From: Raphanus sativus
Taxonomy: Eukaryota > Streptophyta > Magnoliopsida > Brassicales > Brassicaceae
DNA length: 64,000 nt
Assembly: GCF_000801105.2 (NCBI RefSeq)
Contig: NC_079519.1
Coordinates: forward strand, 9,112,668-9,176,667
Direction: 5' to 3'
Position numbers and translations under genes: made by a program. Positions 11,624-23,406 of the stretch are shown one piece after another (position 1 is the stretch's first letter; every line of letters begins with the position of its first letter). The notes under the pieces were generated by a model, which saw only the letters and a program-made list of their open reading frames with translations, did not search any database and was not told where the DNA came from.

Positions 11624-12902
11624 CACTAGGTGTTTTTCTGCACCATGTGCAGTAAAAAAATTTTAAAATATTTTCTAACAGATAAACATAAATTATATTT
11701 ATTTTTTTATTAATATTATAAATTTTCTTTTTCTTATTAATATTTTAATATAAATTTGATTTAACTGAACATTAAAATTAAGATAAAAACAATTTTGTTT
11801 ATTTTGAAATATATTTAAGAATGTGCATGTATATATTTAAAATTATAATCTTAGGTAGATTTTTCTATCTATTTATTTTAATTAAATATATTACATAAAT
11901 ATGTAAAATTTCATAATTGTCAAAAATTAAAATTAAACAATATTTATAAAATCTGTAGATATATATAAGAAACTAATGATTTTACGATTTAATTTTTATA
12001 ATTTTCTAAAAATATGTATATATTTTTGAAATATTTTTAATTTAAATGAAATTTCAAAATTTGAAATGTCATAATTGAATATATTTATTTTAATGATGAT
12101 TTATGAGTTATTACCATATTTTTAAAAAGTCCAAAAATATAAATCGACAATAAATGTAATACATGAGTTATTACCATATTTAAAAAGTTTACCAAAAATA
12201 TAAATTAACATTAAATATAATTTTCCATGTCATATTAATCTATAAGACATATCAATTTTAGTATACATGCCATATTACTTTTGTGAAAATGATTGTAGAA
12301 GACATGTGGTAAAATCACTTCTCAAATATAATTTAGGGGATGAAAATTTCATAATTGTCAAAAATTAAAATTAAAAAATATTTATAAAACCTGTAGATAT
12401 ATATAAGAAACTAATGATTTTACGATTTAATTTGATTTTATGATTTAATTTTTGTAATTTTCTAAAAATATGTATATATTTTTGAAATATTTTTAATTTA
12501 AATGATATTTCGAAATTTGAAATGTCATAATTAAATATATTTATTTTAATGATAATTTATGAGTTATTATCATATTTTAAAAAAGTCCAAAAATATAAAT
12601 CGAAAATATATGTAATATATGAGTTATTACCATATTTTAAAAAGTTTACCAAAAATATAAATTAACATTAAATATAATTTTTCATGTCATATTAACCTAT
12701 AATACATGTTATCAATTTTATTAGCCATGTCATATTATTTTTGTGAGAATGATAGTAGAGAAGACATGTGGCAAAAATTGTCCATGTCATATTAATCTAT
12801 ATGACATGTCATCAATTTTAGTAGCCATGTCATATTATTTTTGTGAGAATGATTGTAGAGAAGACATGTGGCAAAATCACTTCTCAAATATAGTCTAGGG
12901 GA
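11624..12902 (-). mobile_element. Non-autonomous Helitron with internal direct duplication
   Basis: The left end reads CTAG followed by a CTGCAC/GTGCAG hairpin (11640-11654), which on the minus strand is the classic Helitron 3' end: hairpin, short spacer, CTAG. The right end on the minus strand is TCCCCTAGACTATATTTGAG, a 5' TC end. Flanking bases are A on the left and T on the right, as expected for AT insertion. Inside, 11907-12343 and 12344-12780 are direct repeats of about 430 bp, and an internal copy of the 5' end (AAATATAATTTAGGGGA) sits at the junction near 12320-12341. This suggests one element with a partial tandem duplication. No helicase or Rep coding is present. Confidence 0.65.
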
Positions 12903-12915
12903 TAGCTAGATCACA

Positions 12916-14171
12916 ATGAATCCCTCTAGCTTCCCGCCCAAGTCAACCACTGACGTAGAAAAAGCCATTAAGAACCAAAACGACATAGCGCTGATAGTTT
13001 CAAAGCAGCTCTTCTCTACCAAAGCCAAACACTCTTAACACCGTTTTCTCTCCGGCGTCTATAAACTCCGCTACACATTGATTCATCGTTCAAGGATCTC
13101 TTTGAGAATATCTTCAAAGCTGTTTTTAATCGCGTAGACTTCCGATCAAAGGTAAACTTTTTAATACTCTGTTTCTATGCTCTGTTTCTTTAAGTAAACT
13201 CTGTTTCTATGCTCTGTTTCTTGATTTAACTCTGTTTCTATGTTATGTATTCATAATTTATAACTTGACTTTGATACAATAGGCTGAACAAGTGCGTAAA
13301 GAGCTTAATAAATGGGCCGAAGATCATACCAATGGTCTCATCAAAGATCTTCTTCCTCCTGGATCCGTCTCGAGTCTAACCGACTCTGTTTATGGAAACC
13401 CACTGTACTTCAAAGGAGCTTGGGAAGTTCCATTCGCCAAGTCTAACACGATGGACAGGGAGTTTCACCGTATCAGTGGAACCTCAGTGTCCGTGCCATT
13501 CATGAGAAGCTACGAGCGCCAAATACATAGAGGCTTATGATGGTTTCAAGGTCCTCAGGATACCTTATCGACAAGGCGGTGTTGATAACAATCCCACCTT
13601 TCCTTATCGACAAGGCCGTGTTAATACCAGTCGCAGCTTCCCTTATCTACAAGAAGTTGATGCTGCCAATAACAGCTTCTCTTATCGACAAGGCCTTGTC
13701 GGTGATGCTACCAGTCCCAGCTTCCCTTTTGGACAAGGTGGTTATAGTACCAATGTCAGCTTCTCAATGTACTTTTATCTCCCAGACAAGAATGATGGAT
13801 TGGATGATCTTGTGAAAGCAATGGCATCTAGTTCTAGATTCTTGGATTATCACGTTCCAAGATTCAAAGTTTTAGTTAAAGAATTCAGAATCCCAAAGTT
13901 TAAGATCGCTTATGGCTTAGACGGCAAAGACTTGGGATTAAGTTCAATGGCTTTGTATCATAAAGCATGTGTGGAGATTGATGAAGAAGGCGCTGAAGCT
14001 GCTGCTGCAACTTTTGCAGCCCCTAAACCCGGATGTTTGGGATATATGGAGCCTCCTAAGCGTATAGATTTTGTGGCAGATCATCCCTTTGTCTTCTTAA
14101 TTAGAGAAGACACAACTGGTACTGTTTTGTTCGTTGGTCAGATTTTTGATCCTTCCGACAAATCTTTTTAG
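12916..14171 (+). pseudogene. Serpin pseudogene with internal repeat expansion
   Basis: Exon 1 begins at ATG 12916 with helix A-like sequence (AIKNQNDIALIVSKQLFS). After a frameshift near 13035 it continues TVFSPASINSA, then loses roughly 75 residues and resumes at SSFKDLFENIFKAVF. The donor is at 13151/13152 and the acceptor at 13282/13283, the intron place usual in plant serpins. Exon 2 carries AEQVRKELNKWAEDHTNGLI, a one-base insertion near 13515 that shifts frame at SYERQ-YIEAYDGFKV, and then an open run to TAG 14169-14171. That run includes the hinge and reactive-loop region (EIDEEGAEAAAAT) and the C-terminal DHPFVFLIREDTTGTVLFVGQIFDP block. Between VLRI and SMYFYLPDK a five-unit repeat is inserted. 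The closest relatives I recall are Arabidopsis serpins with the SMYFYLPDK(K/N)DGLDDL motif. The lesions argue against function. Confidence 0.85.
13563..13763 (+). repeat. Five in-frame 13-15 residue repeats inside the serpin
   Basis: In the serpin frame the units are PYRQGGVDNNPTF, PYRQGRVNTSRSF, PYLQEVDAANNSF, SYRQGLVGDATSPSF and PFGQGGYSTNVSF. An ordinary plant serpin has a single PYRQG...FSM segment at this point. All units are multiples of three and none contains a stop, so the expansion either happened while the frame was still constrained or is fortuitously phased. Confidence 0.85.
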
Positions 14172-15087
14172 GCTTTTGGTTTGGTTATATGGCAACATGT
14201 GGATCTAAGATTTAAGATTTAATTATGAAAAATGCAGAGGAGTTTGATTCCTCAGTTTGCTCTTGTTTGGTTAGAATCAAGTGATAGTCACAATTTTAAT
14301 TTTCAGTCTCACTGTATTCAAGTTGTTTACTTGATTTTAAGTTAGCCATAACATAAAACTCAATTTTCTGAAAATATGATTAGATGATCGTTTATACTAT
14401 CTGAAATATTTATCTTTCTTTTTCAACTTACGAATAGAAAATATACTAATTGTAAAAATATTATTTTATAACTTTAGTTTTTAGATATCTGATCAAAACT
14501 GGGGAACTTATGGACACCATTGAGAAGTGAAAGCAACTTATGGACACCATTGAGACAAAGGATAATGAAAATACTTAACTTGCAGTTACCTCCGCTTCTT
14601 AATATCTCTCCACTTGTGATACTTGTCGGATGAATGTATTAAGTTGGTTTCTTTAAGTAAAGTTCAGAATGGTCTTTAACTTGTTCTTTATTCAAAAGTT
14701 ACATTTTTACAGTCTTTTCTAAAAGCTATTGAAATGATTATTAGTAAATTCATAACGTAATATATACATTAGAACATATAGAATATTCAATGATTTTCAA
14801 AAAAAAAAATCACAGTGGTGATGAATGTCATAGAAACAAAGTCTCAGCCACCACATTACCCATAATACTTTGCACTAGACTTGCAAGTTGCAACTTGCTT
14901 GCTTACCTCGTAGGAATTTTATTTCATTTTCATGGAGTATTTTGGACATTCCCTCGTCATATATTATTCACAGGAGTTCAAAACAGAAAAAAAAAACCAA
15001 GCGGTGGGGAGAAAAACATTCAAATCGTGGCCTTTCATTTAGCAATCATCGACGGTACAACATCACTGATCTGCGTACTTTATTATG
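14172..15087. other. Intergenic between serpin pseudogene and H2A
   Basis: AT-rich. It contains a short direct repeat, ACTTATGGACACCATTGAGA, at about 14507 and 14530. No gene was recognised. Confidence 0.5.
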
Positions 15088-15110
15088 ATTGGCCAGTTAC
15101 GGTATATAAA
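15088..15110 (+). promoter_or_regulatory. Histone H2A core promoter (CCAAT-type box and TATA box)
   Basis: ATTGG (inverted CCAAT) at 15088-15092 is followed by TATATAAA at 15103-15110, about 100 bp before the ATG. Transcription would start near 15135-15145, giving a leader that includes the T-rich run at 15181-15196. Confidence 0.6.
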
Positions 15111-15210
15111 AAACCGAAAAAGGTTCGTTATATCCTACGATCAAACATATCGTTACCCCAATCCTCCAATTTCGTTTCTCTTTTTTTTTTTTTTTTCTGT
15201 CGAAAGAAAA

Positions 15211-15847
15211 ATGGCAGGTCGTGGAAAAGCTCTCGGATCCGGTGCAGCGAAGAAAGCCACGTCTCGTAGCAGCAAGGCTGGGCTCCAATTCCCTGTCGGT
15301 CGTATCGCTCGATTCCTCAAAGCCGGTAAATACGCCGAACGTGTCGGAGCTGGTGCTCCGGTTTATCTCGCCGCCGTCCTCGAGTATCTAGCCGCCGAGG
15401 TGAATATTCTCTTTCCTGTCACATACTCGTATCTGTTACGTCCTCTCTCATTTTACGAATACGCCATGCAAAATTTGGGGGTACTTCAGTAATTTACCCT
15501 GATTGGTAACCTTTGGTTCGTTTTTTTTGGTAGTTTTGATCTTATTACCAAACAGAGTATGTTACTGAATTTGGAAAGCATGTAGTTTCGTTGTTGAGGA
15601 TTGAAACATGTTTGTGTTTGATTTGATCTCTCTCTTTATTTAGGTACTTGAACTCGCTGGGAACGCAGCAAGAGACAACAAGAAGACACGTATTGTCCCT
15701 CGTCACATCCAGCTCGCTGTGAGGAACGATGAGGAGCTAAGCAAGCTTCTTGGAGATGTGACTATTGCCAATGGAGGAGTGATGCCCAATATCCACAATC
15801 TACTTCTCCCCAAGAAGTCTGGTCCTTCAAAGACTCAGGAAGATTAG
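15211..15847 (+). CDS. HTA1: Canonical histone H2A
   Basis: Two exons, 15211-15399 and 15644-15847, joined over a 244-bp GT-AG intron placed at [14 protein letters not shown], the usual plant H2A position. The 130-residue product starts [11 protein letters not shown], has a Lys/Arg-rich N-tail and the full histone fold ([49 protein letters not shown]). It keeps the acidic-patch residues and ends [11 protein letters not shown]. It forms the H2A-H2B dimer of the nucleosome. It is not H2A.Z or H2A.W, and it lacks the SQEF end of H2A.X, although it does end with a TQED. Arabidopsis HTA1 (RAT5, At5g54640) is next to FH5 just as here, which is why I prefer HTA1 to the near-identical paralogues. Transcription converges with FH5. 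Confidence 0.93.
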
Positions 15848-16396
15848 TTCTTTCTTTAACACAGTATATTTAGATCTCTGACTCTGTTTTCTCTTTTTTG
15901 GTTTTAAGACAAAATAAACGTGTATTAGTCATAGATCACATGTAGTGGATATGTTTTTTTTTTCTCACTTGTTTTTAGTTTGTGTGCATATATTATATAT
16001 ATGAAAGTGTTTTACCAGAATAAGCATATAAACTACTTTCTTTATATCAATGAAGCTTTCTGCAATTTATCATTAATTTAAAAGTTTGGTTGCTTTAGTT
16101 TCAAGTCAAAATGAATAATAATGTGTAACTGATAATAATGTTACAAAAGCAAACACACAAGGAGTACTATTCTACAAGCCAACAAGAATCAAGAAGTGTG
16201 ACTCTCTGTTCTAAAACTAAGGCCGAGAATGTCAGTACCAGCTTTTCACCTCAAACGCTCTTTTGTGATTTGTTCATCTCATCATCAGTTAACCAGACGT
16301 CTCTGCAACTGTGACCAAACGACCAGAAGCTAATCAGCAAAACCGCAGAGGATTTTTTACGTCCTAACAAGTAACAAAACCCAAGATTGTGTTTTT
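15848..16396. other. Convergent intergenic region with two 3' UTRs
   Basis: About 550 bp between the H2A stop and the FH5 stop. AATAAA-like signals occur at about 15911 on the plus strand. No other gene was seen. Confidence 0.6.
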
Positions 16397-19300
16397 TTAG
16401 TCTGAATCTGAACTAGACTGATCCATTCGTCTCTCTGTAATAGCTGGAAACAGCTTCTGTTTAGGATCTAACGACGGTGGTTGTCTTGGAGTTTCAGAAG
16501 AAGCTGAGGCTGTCGAACCCTGTTTCCTCGCAATCTTCACCGGTCTTCCTTTTACCTCTTTGCAGATCTTATCCAAGATTATCAAGAAATCGCGTACAAT
16601 CACAAACAAACGCAACCCTTCGTCTTTCCCTGCTTTCCCATGGAAGTAGTCCCCTGTGCTCTTCACCAGAGCCATTATCCTCTTCTCTTCCTCTAGAATC
16701 GACACAATCCTTCCTTCGGCGTTTTGAATGAAATCTTCAAGCGCTTCACGAAACCCACTCTCCTCACCTGAGCTCTTCATCTCTGAGTTGACAAAGTCTT
16801 TGGCTTTCGACAAGGCATGACCCATTTTCAGAACGGTCCCTGTCAAACCATCAGCATCGATGTTTGCTGATTTCTTCACATGTTGTAGCTCACCGCTAAG
16901 GCCTGAGACTTTCTGAAGTCCAAGACTGCGGTAGTTCTCTTCCTCCATCTCTTCAGAGGCTTCCTCTGCCATTAGATCCTCTGTTTTGACACTAGAGAAG
17001 CTTTGGCTCTCTCTGATGGCACGCGCGGCTCTCCTTCCTTCTGTTCTGATTATCTCTTGAATAACGAATTGGAGCAGCGTTGTTTTCCCATCGGTTCCTT
17101 TCACATCTGCTAATTTCAAAAGAGTGTCCAGCTTAAATGCTTGAGCCCCACCCCTAAATGTACCATCGTTCATTCGATTTCCGGTCTTGAGAACCGCCTC
17201 TAGGAGCTTCAGGAACAGCCTACTTCCTCTAAGTTCTTGACAAGCAACCTTCCAATATACACCAAATAAGATGTATTTAGAACAGAGAAGAAGTAAGAAG
17301 AAGCTAAAGAAGAAAGAAACGCACCTCCAATGTCTGAAACGATTCTTTTACAAAGGCAATTTCTTCATAAAGTGTACACATAAACAGAAGTGCCTCTAGA
17401 CGCTTGAAAGCGAAAGGAATATCAACTACTGCTTTCAGGAATCGTTCAGCTGTTCCCAGCTGAGCTATTTCACCACAGTACAATCTAAGCTTTAGCTCTT
17501 CTTCAGGTGTTGGCGCCATCTTTAGCAGAGTCTGAATGAATTCTGCAGGAAGCTCATTCCCTGATTCAACAGAGGATTAAGTCAAAATCAACACATCGAA
17601 GAAGGAAGAGAGAGAGAAAGAAAAAGGTTTTACCTTCACGAAGTGCATCACACACTTCTTCAGTAGTCACATTCAAAGCACGCAAGAGAATCGATAGGTT
17701 TTGTCCTTTCTTTGGTTCAAGAATCTGAACGAACTGTGGTGCAGTTTGTCCAGAGGCTCCCTTCTTGTCGTTTTTATTCTTGTCTGCAGCTGCATATCCA
17801 AATAACGACTCTATCATCTCTTCATTGAACCTGAGAAAAGATAAGTTCTACTTAGTAACAACGGCCAAAGTAATAAACTTCAAAAGCTAACAACTCCAAA
17901 GCTATGACTTACTGGAAGGACCCTGATCTTATATCATTCCAAACCATTGAATGTTCAGGGTTTGCTTGTACTTTATCCCAGAAAAATGGCTTCAGCTTTG
18001 TTTTGGGAGCACCATTATCATCATCTGATGATTTTGCTGGTCCAGAAGACGGTCGAGGAGCTTTTGGACCAAGACTCATCGGTGGAGGTGGACGAGGTCC
18101 TTTTGGTCCAGGAGGAGGAGGTGGCTTAGGACCACCAGAACCACCAGGAGGAGGAGGTGGCTTAGGCCCACTAGAACCACCAGGAGGAGGAGGTGGCTTA
18201 GGGCCACCAGAACCACCAGGTGGAGGAGCTAGAGGAGGTGGTCGTGGAGGACCAGCAGAAGATGGCATGGGCGGTGGTGGAACTAGCGGCTGAGGATGAG
18301 CAGGACCCTTGTGTGAGGTTACTTTGAGAAACTTGGGTGGTTCATGTGGAAGAGGCTCAACTTTTCCAGAAGGAGGCTTCCCTAAATGTGCATAAGATGT
18401 TCTTCCAGGTGGAGGCTTCAAAGGAGGAAGCCCCCCGTGACTGCCGTTAATACTATTATTATTACGCACTCCTTCGTGTGATAGCCTTTCCTCTAAGGAA
18501 TCAGAAGTGTCGGAGTTGCTTCCATCGAAAGATGAAATCTTTCCTTGGTTTGAGTAAATGTTATAGGATTGATTGCCTTTTATAGAACCACCATAGTTTA
18601 TGGAAGAACCTGAAAACATTAAAAAATATATATTTTTAATAGTTAGGAGATTTTCTGTTAAGATAAGAAAGTGGATAATATATAATTTTACCAACGGAGT
18701 GATCGCTACTGCTTAAACTGAGAAGAGGCCGTTCATCATTTTTCCGGCCTCCTGAACCCTTTCCACAAACCCTGGTGCAACACAAGAAGAGCAATGCAGC
18801 AAGCAGAAACGTTGAAACCGCAGTGGCAACAACCGCTATGATGATTGTTTTCTCATGTTCCTGTTTTGTTTTAGGAGATGAAGCTGGTCCAGAAGTTGAA
18901 TTTATAGAACCGCTTTTCTTAGCAGGAGGTGGAGAACTTGATGGTGGAAAAAAGGAATTACGGGGAGATGGGGATCTTGATCGAGTAGGTGGGCCTCGAC
19001 TGCGCTTAGGAGCAAGGGAAGGGGAAGGGGAAGGAGAAAGGGAGAGAGGTCTAGAAGCTAGATTTCTCCTTGGAGTATCAAGCAGAGATGGTAAGAGCTT
19101 GAGATACTGGAGGTTATGGCCATTCAACTTAGCATGTTCTTGGATACAACCAAGAAGAGTCTGCTTCAGGTGAGAATGCTTGAAACCGAATAGGTCCCAG
19201 TTATCCTTTGATGATGATGGTAAACATAAATTGAATACCGCAACAGCTTCCTTCACACAATCTGAATCTTGCCAACAACGCTGCGTCCATGATGATTCTA

Positions 19301-19972
19301 CCTGTCAAACATTTGCACGACAGACAAGAGACAAACTAACTTTATAAGCTACAACAATATGAAATGAAAAGCATATAGCAATTAACGTAGAGATGGCCAA
19401 GCTATATAATACATGCATTATTTGCAAGTGGCAAATCCAGACTATTCTGTAAGATGCACACAACAATCTCAGCGTTCTGAGATGATATTCATCTTCTTAT
19501 AAGGAGCATAAAAACCAAAAATGCAAACTTAGTCTCTATAAAACCAAATGCTCACTGAATTATGATTAAATTTTTGTTTAAACGTTTAGTAAAGATCTTA
19601 ATTCTCTTCTCAGACAATCCAGATTCCTCCAGGGAGCAAACTTAGTCTCTAAATCCGAAATTGAAGCAAGAAGGCAATACCCTTCAACTCTTAGCCTTAA
19701 AGTAGGACTATAGAGCTACAGAATCTCATAACTTATACAGATAAATCCCATCGCACAGACAGTTAAAAGAAGCAAACAAGCTTGGAAAAAAAGCTTACCA
19801 TATGTTCATTGACCTTCCTTGCTGAAGGAGGCACTATTTGAGTAAGAAAAGCCTCATCTTTTTCTGAATAATCTTCCAAGGTTAACACCAAGAACCCAGA
19901 GATCAGAATCAACCATAAAACTAAACGAGCCCAATAATGCCAATTACCCATTCCTCCTCCTCCTCCAAGCAT
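16397..19972 (-). CDS. FH5: Class I formin, FH5 orthologue
   Basis: Six exons (19972-19799, 19301-18692, 18609-17913, 17830-17634, 17560-17325, 17248-16397), all with GT-AG borders, join to 921 codons plus stop; Arabidopsis FH5 is about 900. Residues about 15-31 (LVLWLILISGFLVL) form a signal/anchor helix, followed by an extracellular Ser/Pro-rich region (SLSPSPSPSLAPKRSRGPP). A transmembrane helix lies at about 210-233 (TIIIAVVATAVSTFLLAALL). The FH1 domain has repeated GGSGGPKPPPPP blocks (about 350-440), and the FH2 domain runs from KLKPFFWDKVQ (about 465) through GNRMNDGTFRGGAQAFKLD to near the C terminus. FH1 binds profilin-actin and FH2 nucleates and elongates actin filaments; plant class I formins do this at membranes, and FH5 acts in cytokinesis and tip growth. 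In Arabidopsis FH5 is a Polycomb-dependent maternally expressed imprinted gene in endosperm (knowledge of the orthologue, not seen here). I see no lesion. Confidence 0.94.
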
Positions 19973-20454
19973 ATCTACTGCTTCTCATTTCATCAGATAC
20001 TCCCAAAAAGAGATCAAATTGCCCAAATGCAATAGTAGTAGTAACACGACTTTATATAGCTCTTTCAGTTCGATCAAGATCGAAACTTTGACCAGAAAAA
20101 TCAACAACCCTGATCGAAAGTCTAGAACTTTGGAGCTGACTTTGATGCAATTTCCCAGAAGAACAAAGACCAATTCAATTAAGACTTCAGATGTTTACAC
20201 GTTTTGAGAAAAGAGGAGGCAGCACTAAAGGAGAGAAGAGTTGGTGATAATGATTACGGCCAGATCCATTTTTTTGACAAAAAGAAGCTTTAATGCAATT
20301 GACGTCGGTGCGTGCACTCAACCAAACCAAAATGTTGACCACACAGACCACCAAAGTTTCAACCTTTTTCTTTTTTCTTCTCGAGAAAAATTCACGGAGA
20401 GATTAGCTCTCAAACTTCTTCATATAACGCGATGGCTACGCAGAGTTATTAATA
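19973..20454. other. FH5 5' flank
   Basis: Leader and promoter of the formin on the minus strand. The CT-rich minus-strand sequence just upstream of the ATG fits a 5' UTR. No clear TATA box could be fixed. Confidence 0.4.
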
Positions 20455-20690
20455 TATTGTCTTTTGTGATTTATTTAATATCCGGCCGGGCCCTCAGATT
20501 TTGGGGGCTGTAGACGAATCAAGGAGGAATTCAATAATTTGGAGGTCGGAATTTTTTTTTTTTTACAAATTTGGGAGCTTATTTCAATATAAAAATTTTC
20601 AAAAAATTTCGGAGGTTTGAGGCGAATGTTTCATCAGGCTTGGCTCAGGGTCGGTGTCCTCAATGTAAGGTAAAATAATAGATGGTAACT
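20455..20690. mobile_element. MITE-like remnant with GGCCC-rich ends
   Basis: A 200-bp AT-rich core is bordered by CCGGCCGGGCCCTCAG on the left and by CTCAGGGTCGGTGTCC on the right, loosely inverted GC-rich ends as in crucifer MITEs. I find no target duplication, so the call is tentative. Confidence 0.3.
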
Positions 20691-21559
20691 AAAATAAATA
20701 GCTGTGACATGATTCATGAGATGTATGAGATCAGTGTCTTTCCAAGTAATCGGGCTATTGAAGTATTGAATGACAACAAAATTGATACTTTGTTCCGCAG
20801 TTGGTATGGAAATGTTACGCAGTTTACCTGGAAGCGTGTGAGTTAATTGTTTCTAGATGTAAAACATTTCACCACATCCTTTTCAGATGATGTTATGCCC
20901 GCTTGACTTGGGCACCAACAGCCATTTCCGTCATCATGTAGTTCCAACATGTGCCTTGCAACATACAACTAAAAATATTATTCGTTTGGTTGTCATTCGT
21001 ATGTCACAGAACAGAAAGCAGTCGCAAGTTACATCAATTTTGAAACGCCAACATGGATCAAGTTATGAGACTACCAAAAGATCATTCTAGAGAAGTGGCA
21101 AGAAAAAACTAATCTTTTGGTTTTTATGGAGATTGTGGAAGGACATGAACAAGTATATTAAGAAATCTAAGGGATATATAAAAAACATCTTAATTATAAT
21201 TCACTGTAAATTATTTAGGAAACTTAACAAGATGTAAATAACTTATTAATTAAGTTTAAGATTTGTATAAATAAGTTTTATAACTAGCAAGTCCTCCTTA
21301 CTTCTCACTATTGTCTGTTATTTCGTTAAAGTCTTACGTTAAGAACCATGTTCCTTCATTTGGGTTCTTCAAACTTGAGATTTCTAACCACACTACCTGT
21401 TTTTTTTTTGTCAGGTTCGCCGTACACAAAGGTAGCTTGGAAGGAGGTCCCTTTGTAGGTTATACTTGTATTAATGTAGTTGTTTGTGGACGAGATGATG
21501 GTCATTTCCACTTCTTTCTTCCAAGCCAGAAAGAGCCCTCCTCGGCTCCTCCACCAAGG

Positions 21560-22215
21560 CTATGAGGTGGTACTATGCAGTTTTCCATTAGTAGCCATTC
21601 CAGTTCTTTTGTCACAAATTCATTGGGATTTTTTGTTTCCATCAGGAAGAAGATATCAGGAGAGTTAACCCTATGGATCTCCTTTAATCGCTGGACTGCT
21701 ATGAAATTTCCTAACCCACAACAGTTCCAGCTACTTCTTCCGTTTGTCCCTGGGCATCCGCATGCATAATCTGCTGTCTTCTAGCTGCTGCTTCTATCGG
21801 ATCAGCACAACTCAAATATTGGAGAGTTACTTGGTGGAGTTCTTCCATAACTTAATCATTTGATGAGATTTGTATGATGGATTTTTGGGGTGGACGCAGG
21901 CTCATATTGGTAGTTGAAGGAGAGGTAAATTCCTGATTAATGGATTCCTTTGACTGTCTCTCAGGATTATAAGTAGTTTTGATTCTCCATTGGCTTATTT
22001 CTCTTCTAGGGTTAGTAGAGTAAGTTGACCGTTCTCTTCTACCTGGGACGTCTATTGTCTTAACGTAAGGAGGAGAGGCGTAAACAGACTGGTTCTCCCG
22101 TTGAGTGTTTCCTCTACTATATCCTTCAGCCTCTATAGGAGATCTAGCCCTGACTGGAGGTGGGGGATTCCTGGTATGTCTTGTGCTTACTCTATTCCCA
22201 AAAGCTATTGATAGG
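21560..22215 (-). mobile_element. LINE ORF1 (DUF4283/zinc-knuckle type) C-terminal remnant
   Basis: On the minus strand broken frames give VSTRHTRNPPPPVRARSPI, then RREISQWRIKTTYNPERQS, then EELHQVTLQYLSCADPIEAAARRQQIM. These are the Arg/Pro-rich region and the QVTLQY..C.DP.E.AARR.R motif typical of the end of plant LINE ORF1 proteins. Frames are broken and no reverse transcriptase is attached. Confidence 0.55.
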
Positions 22216-22875
22216 TGGGAAAGCTAATATGCAAGTTTTTAACCACTCATTCTCTGTACACAACAAGTAGCCGAACCATTCTTTATTAAAAAATATATTA
22301 TACAAAATTTGCAAATAAATATTTCATGTTTGTTCAAATTACAAAAGCATATTTCTAAGTAAGTCTACAATTATTAGTTAACACCCTAATAAAATAAGAA
22401 ATTTGGTAGTTTCATAATTATAACACATTAATATTTGAAATTCATTTAAGATCACTAGGATTAAGGATGTTTAAAAGTTTTTTTTAGCCCAACCGTACCC
22501 TGAAAGATATAAACCCAACCATATTTTATCAATGGACTGAGCCAGGGTAAGCCCATTCATAATATCTTTCATCACACAAGTAAACAACATTATCTTATGA
22601 TTTAGATAAATATAACATTTTATTAAAATATTATAAAACGACAGAAAACATGATTTTCGCTGGAAAACTAATTTTCCAGTTTGGCCAAAAAATATTAAAT
22701 TTTGCGGTATTGGCAAAAGGAAAACTCATTTTATTGACGGAAAAACTCAATTTTACATAATCGAAAAAAATTAAAAATTTTAATATAAATTTAAGTATTG
22801 TATAATAATTGTGCGAATCAAAATAAATGAGATAAAACTTAAGTCCTGTAAAATTTAGGGCTAACCCTTTTTGAG

Positions 22876-23398
22876 TAGAGCTGGGAATTTGATTCATTAT
22901 CCGCGGGCCCCGCCCCGTTTGACCCGCCGCGGGGCGGGTGCGGGTCGAGTGATTTGAAAGAAATTGTTCGCGGGTGCGGGTGCGGGTCGAGTGATTTTAA
23001 CGCGGGGCGGGTGCGGGTCGACCGAATTTAAACTGCGGGTACCCGCCAACCCGCAAAATTAAAAAAAAAAATTTTTTTTTTTTAAAATATGATTTTTTTT
23101 AGTAAAAATTATGTTTTTTATAATAAAAATAATAAAAAATACGAATATTTTTAAAAATTTAATTAAAATATATTATTTATATTATTTTTTAAAAAAATAT
23201 TAATTAAAATAATTATTTTTATTATTTTTTATATTATCCGCGGGTCCCGCGGGTTACCCGCTAATTTATGCGGGGCGGGGCGGGTCTTACATTTTTTAGA
23301 TGCGGGTCAAACGGGTCGAATTTTTGAATCGAAAAAATGAGTCGATCCGCAGCGGGGCGGGGCGGGTCGGGGCGGGTCGACCCGCAAACCCAGCACTA
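22876..23398. mobile_element. GC-rich hAT-type MITE with 8-bp target duplication
   Basis: The 523-bp element starts TAGAGCTGGG and ends CCCAGCACTA, terminal inverted repeats matching at 9 of 10 bases. It is flanked on both sides by TTTTTGAG (22868-22875 and 23399-23406), an 8-bp target duplication typical of hAT. Subterminal regions are dense in GCGGGTCGAC / CCCGC strings around an AT-only core, giving strong potential for strand self-pairing. It has no coding capacity. Confidence 0.88.
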
Positions 23399-23406
23399 TT
23401 TTTGAG

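Noticed and set aside
11907..12780. LTR pair of a retrotransposon
   Set aside because: The 430-bp repeats abut directly, have no TG...CA ends or primer-binding site, and lie within Helitron ends.
17904..18293. Open frame on the plus strand encoding a Gly-rich protein
   Set aside because: It is the antisense shadow of the formin FH1 poly-proline coding sequence (CCT/CCA codons read as AGG/TGG).
18775..19173. Plus-strand frame opposite the formin extracellular and membrane region
   Set aside because: Shadow of FH5 exon 2, without start context or splice support.
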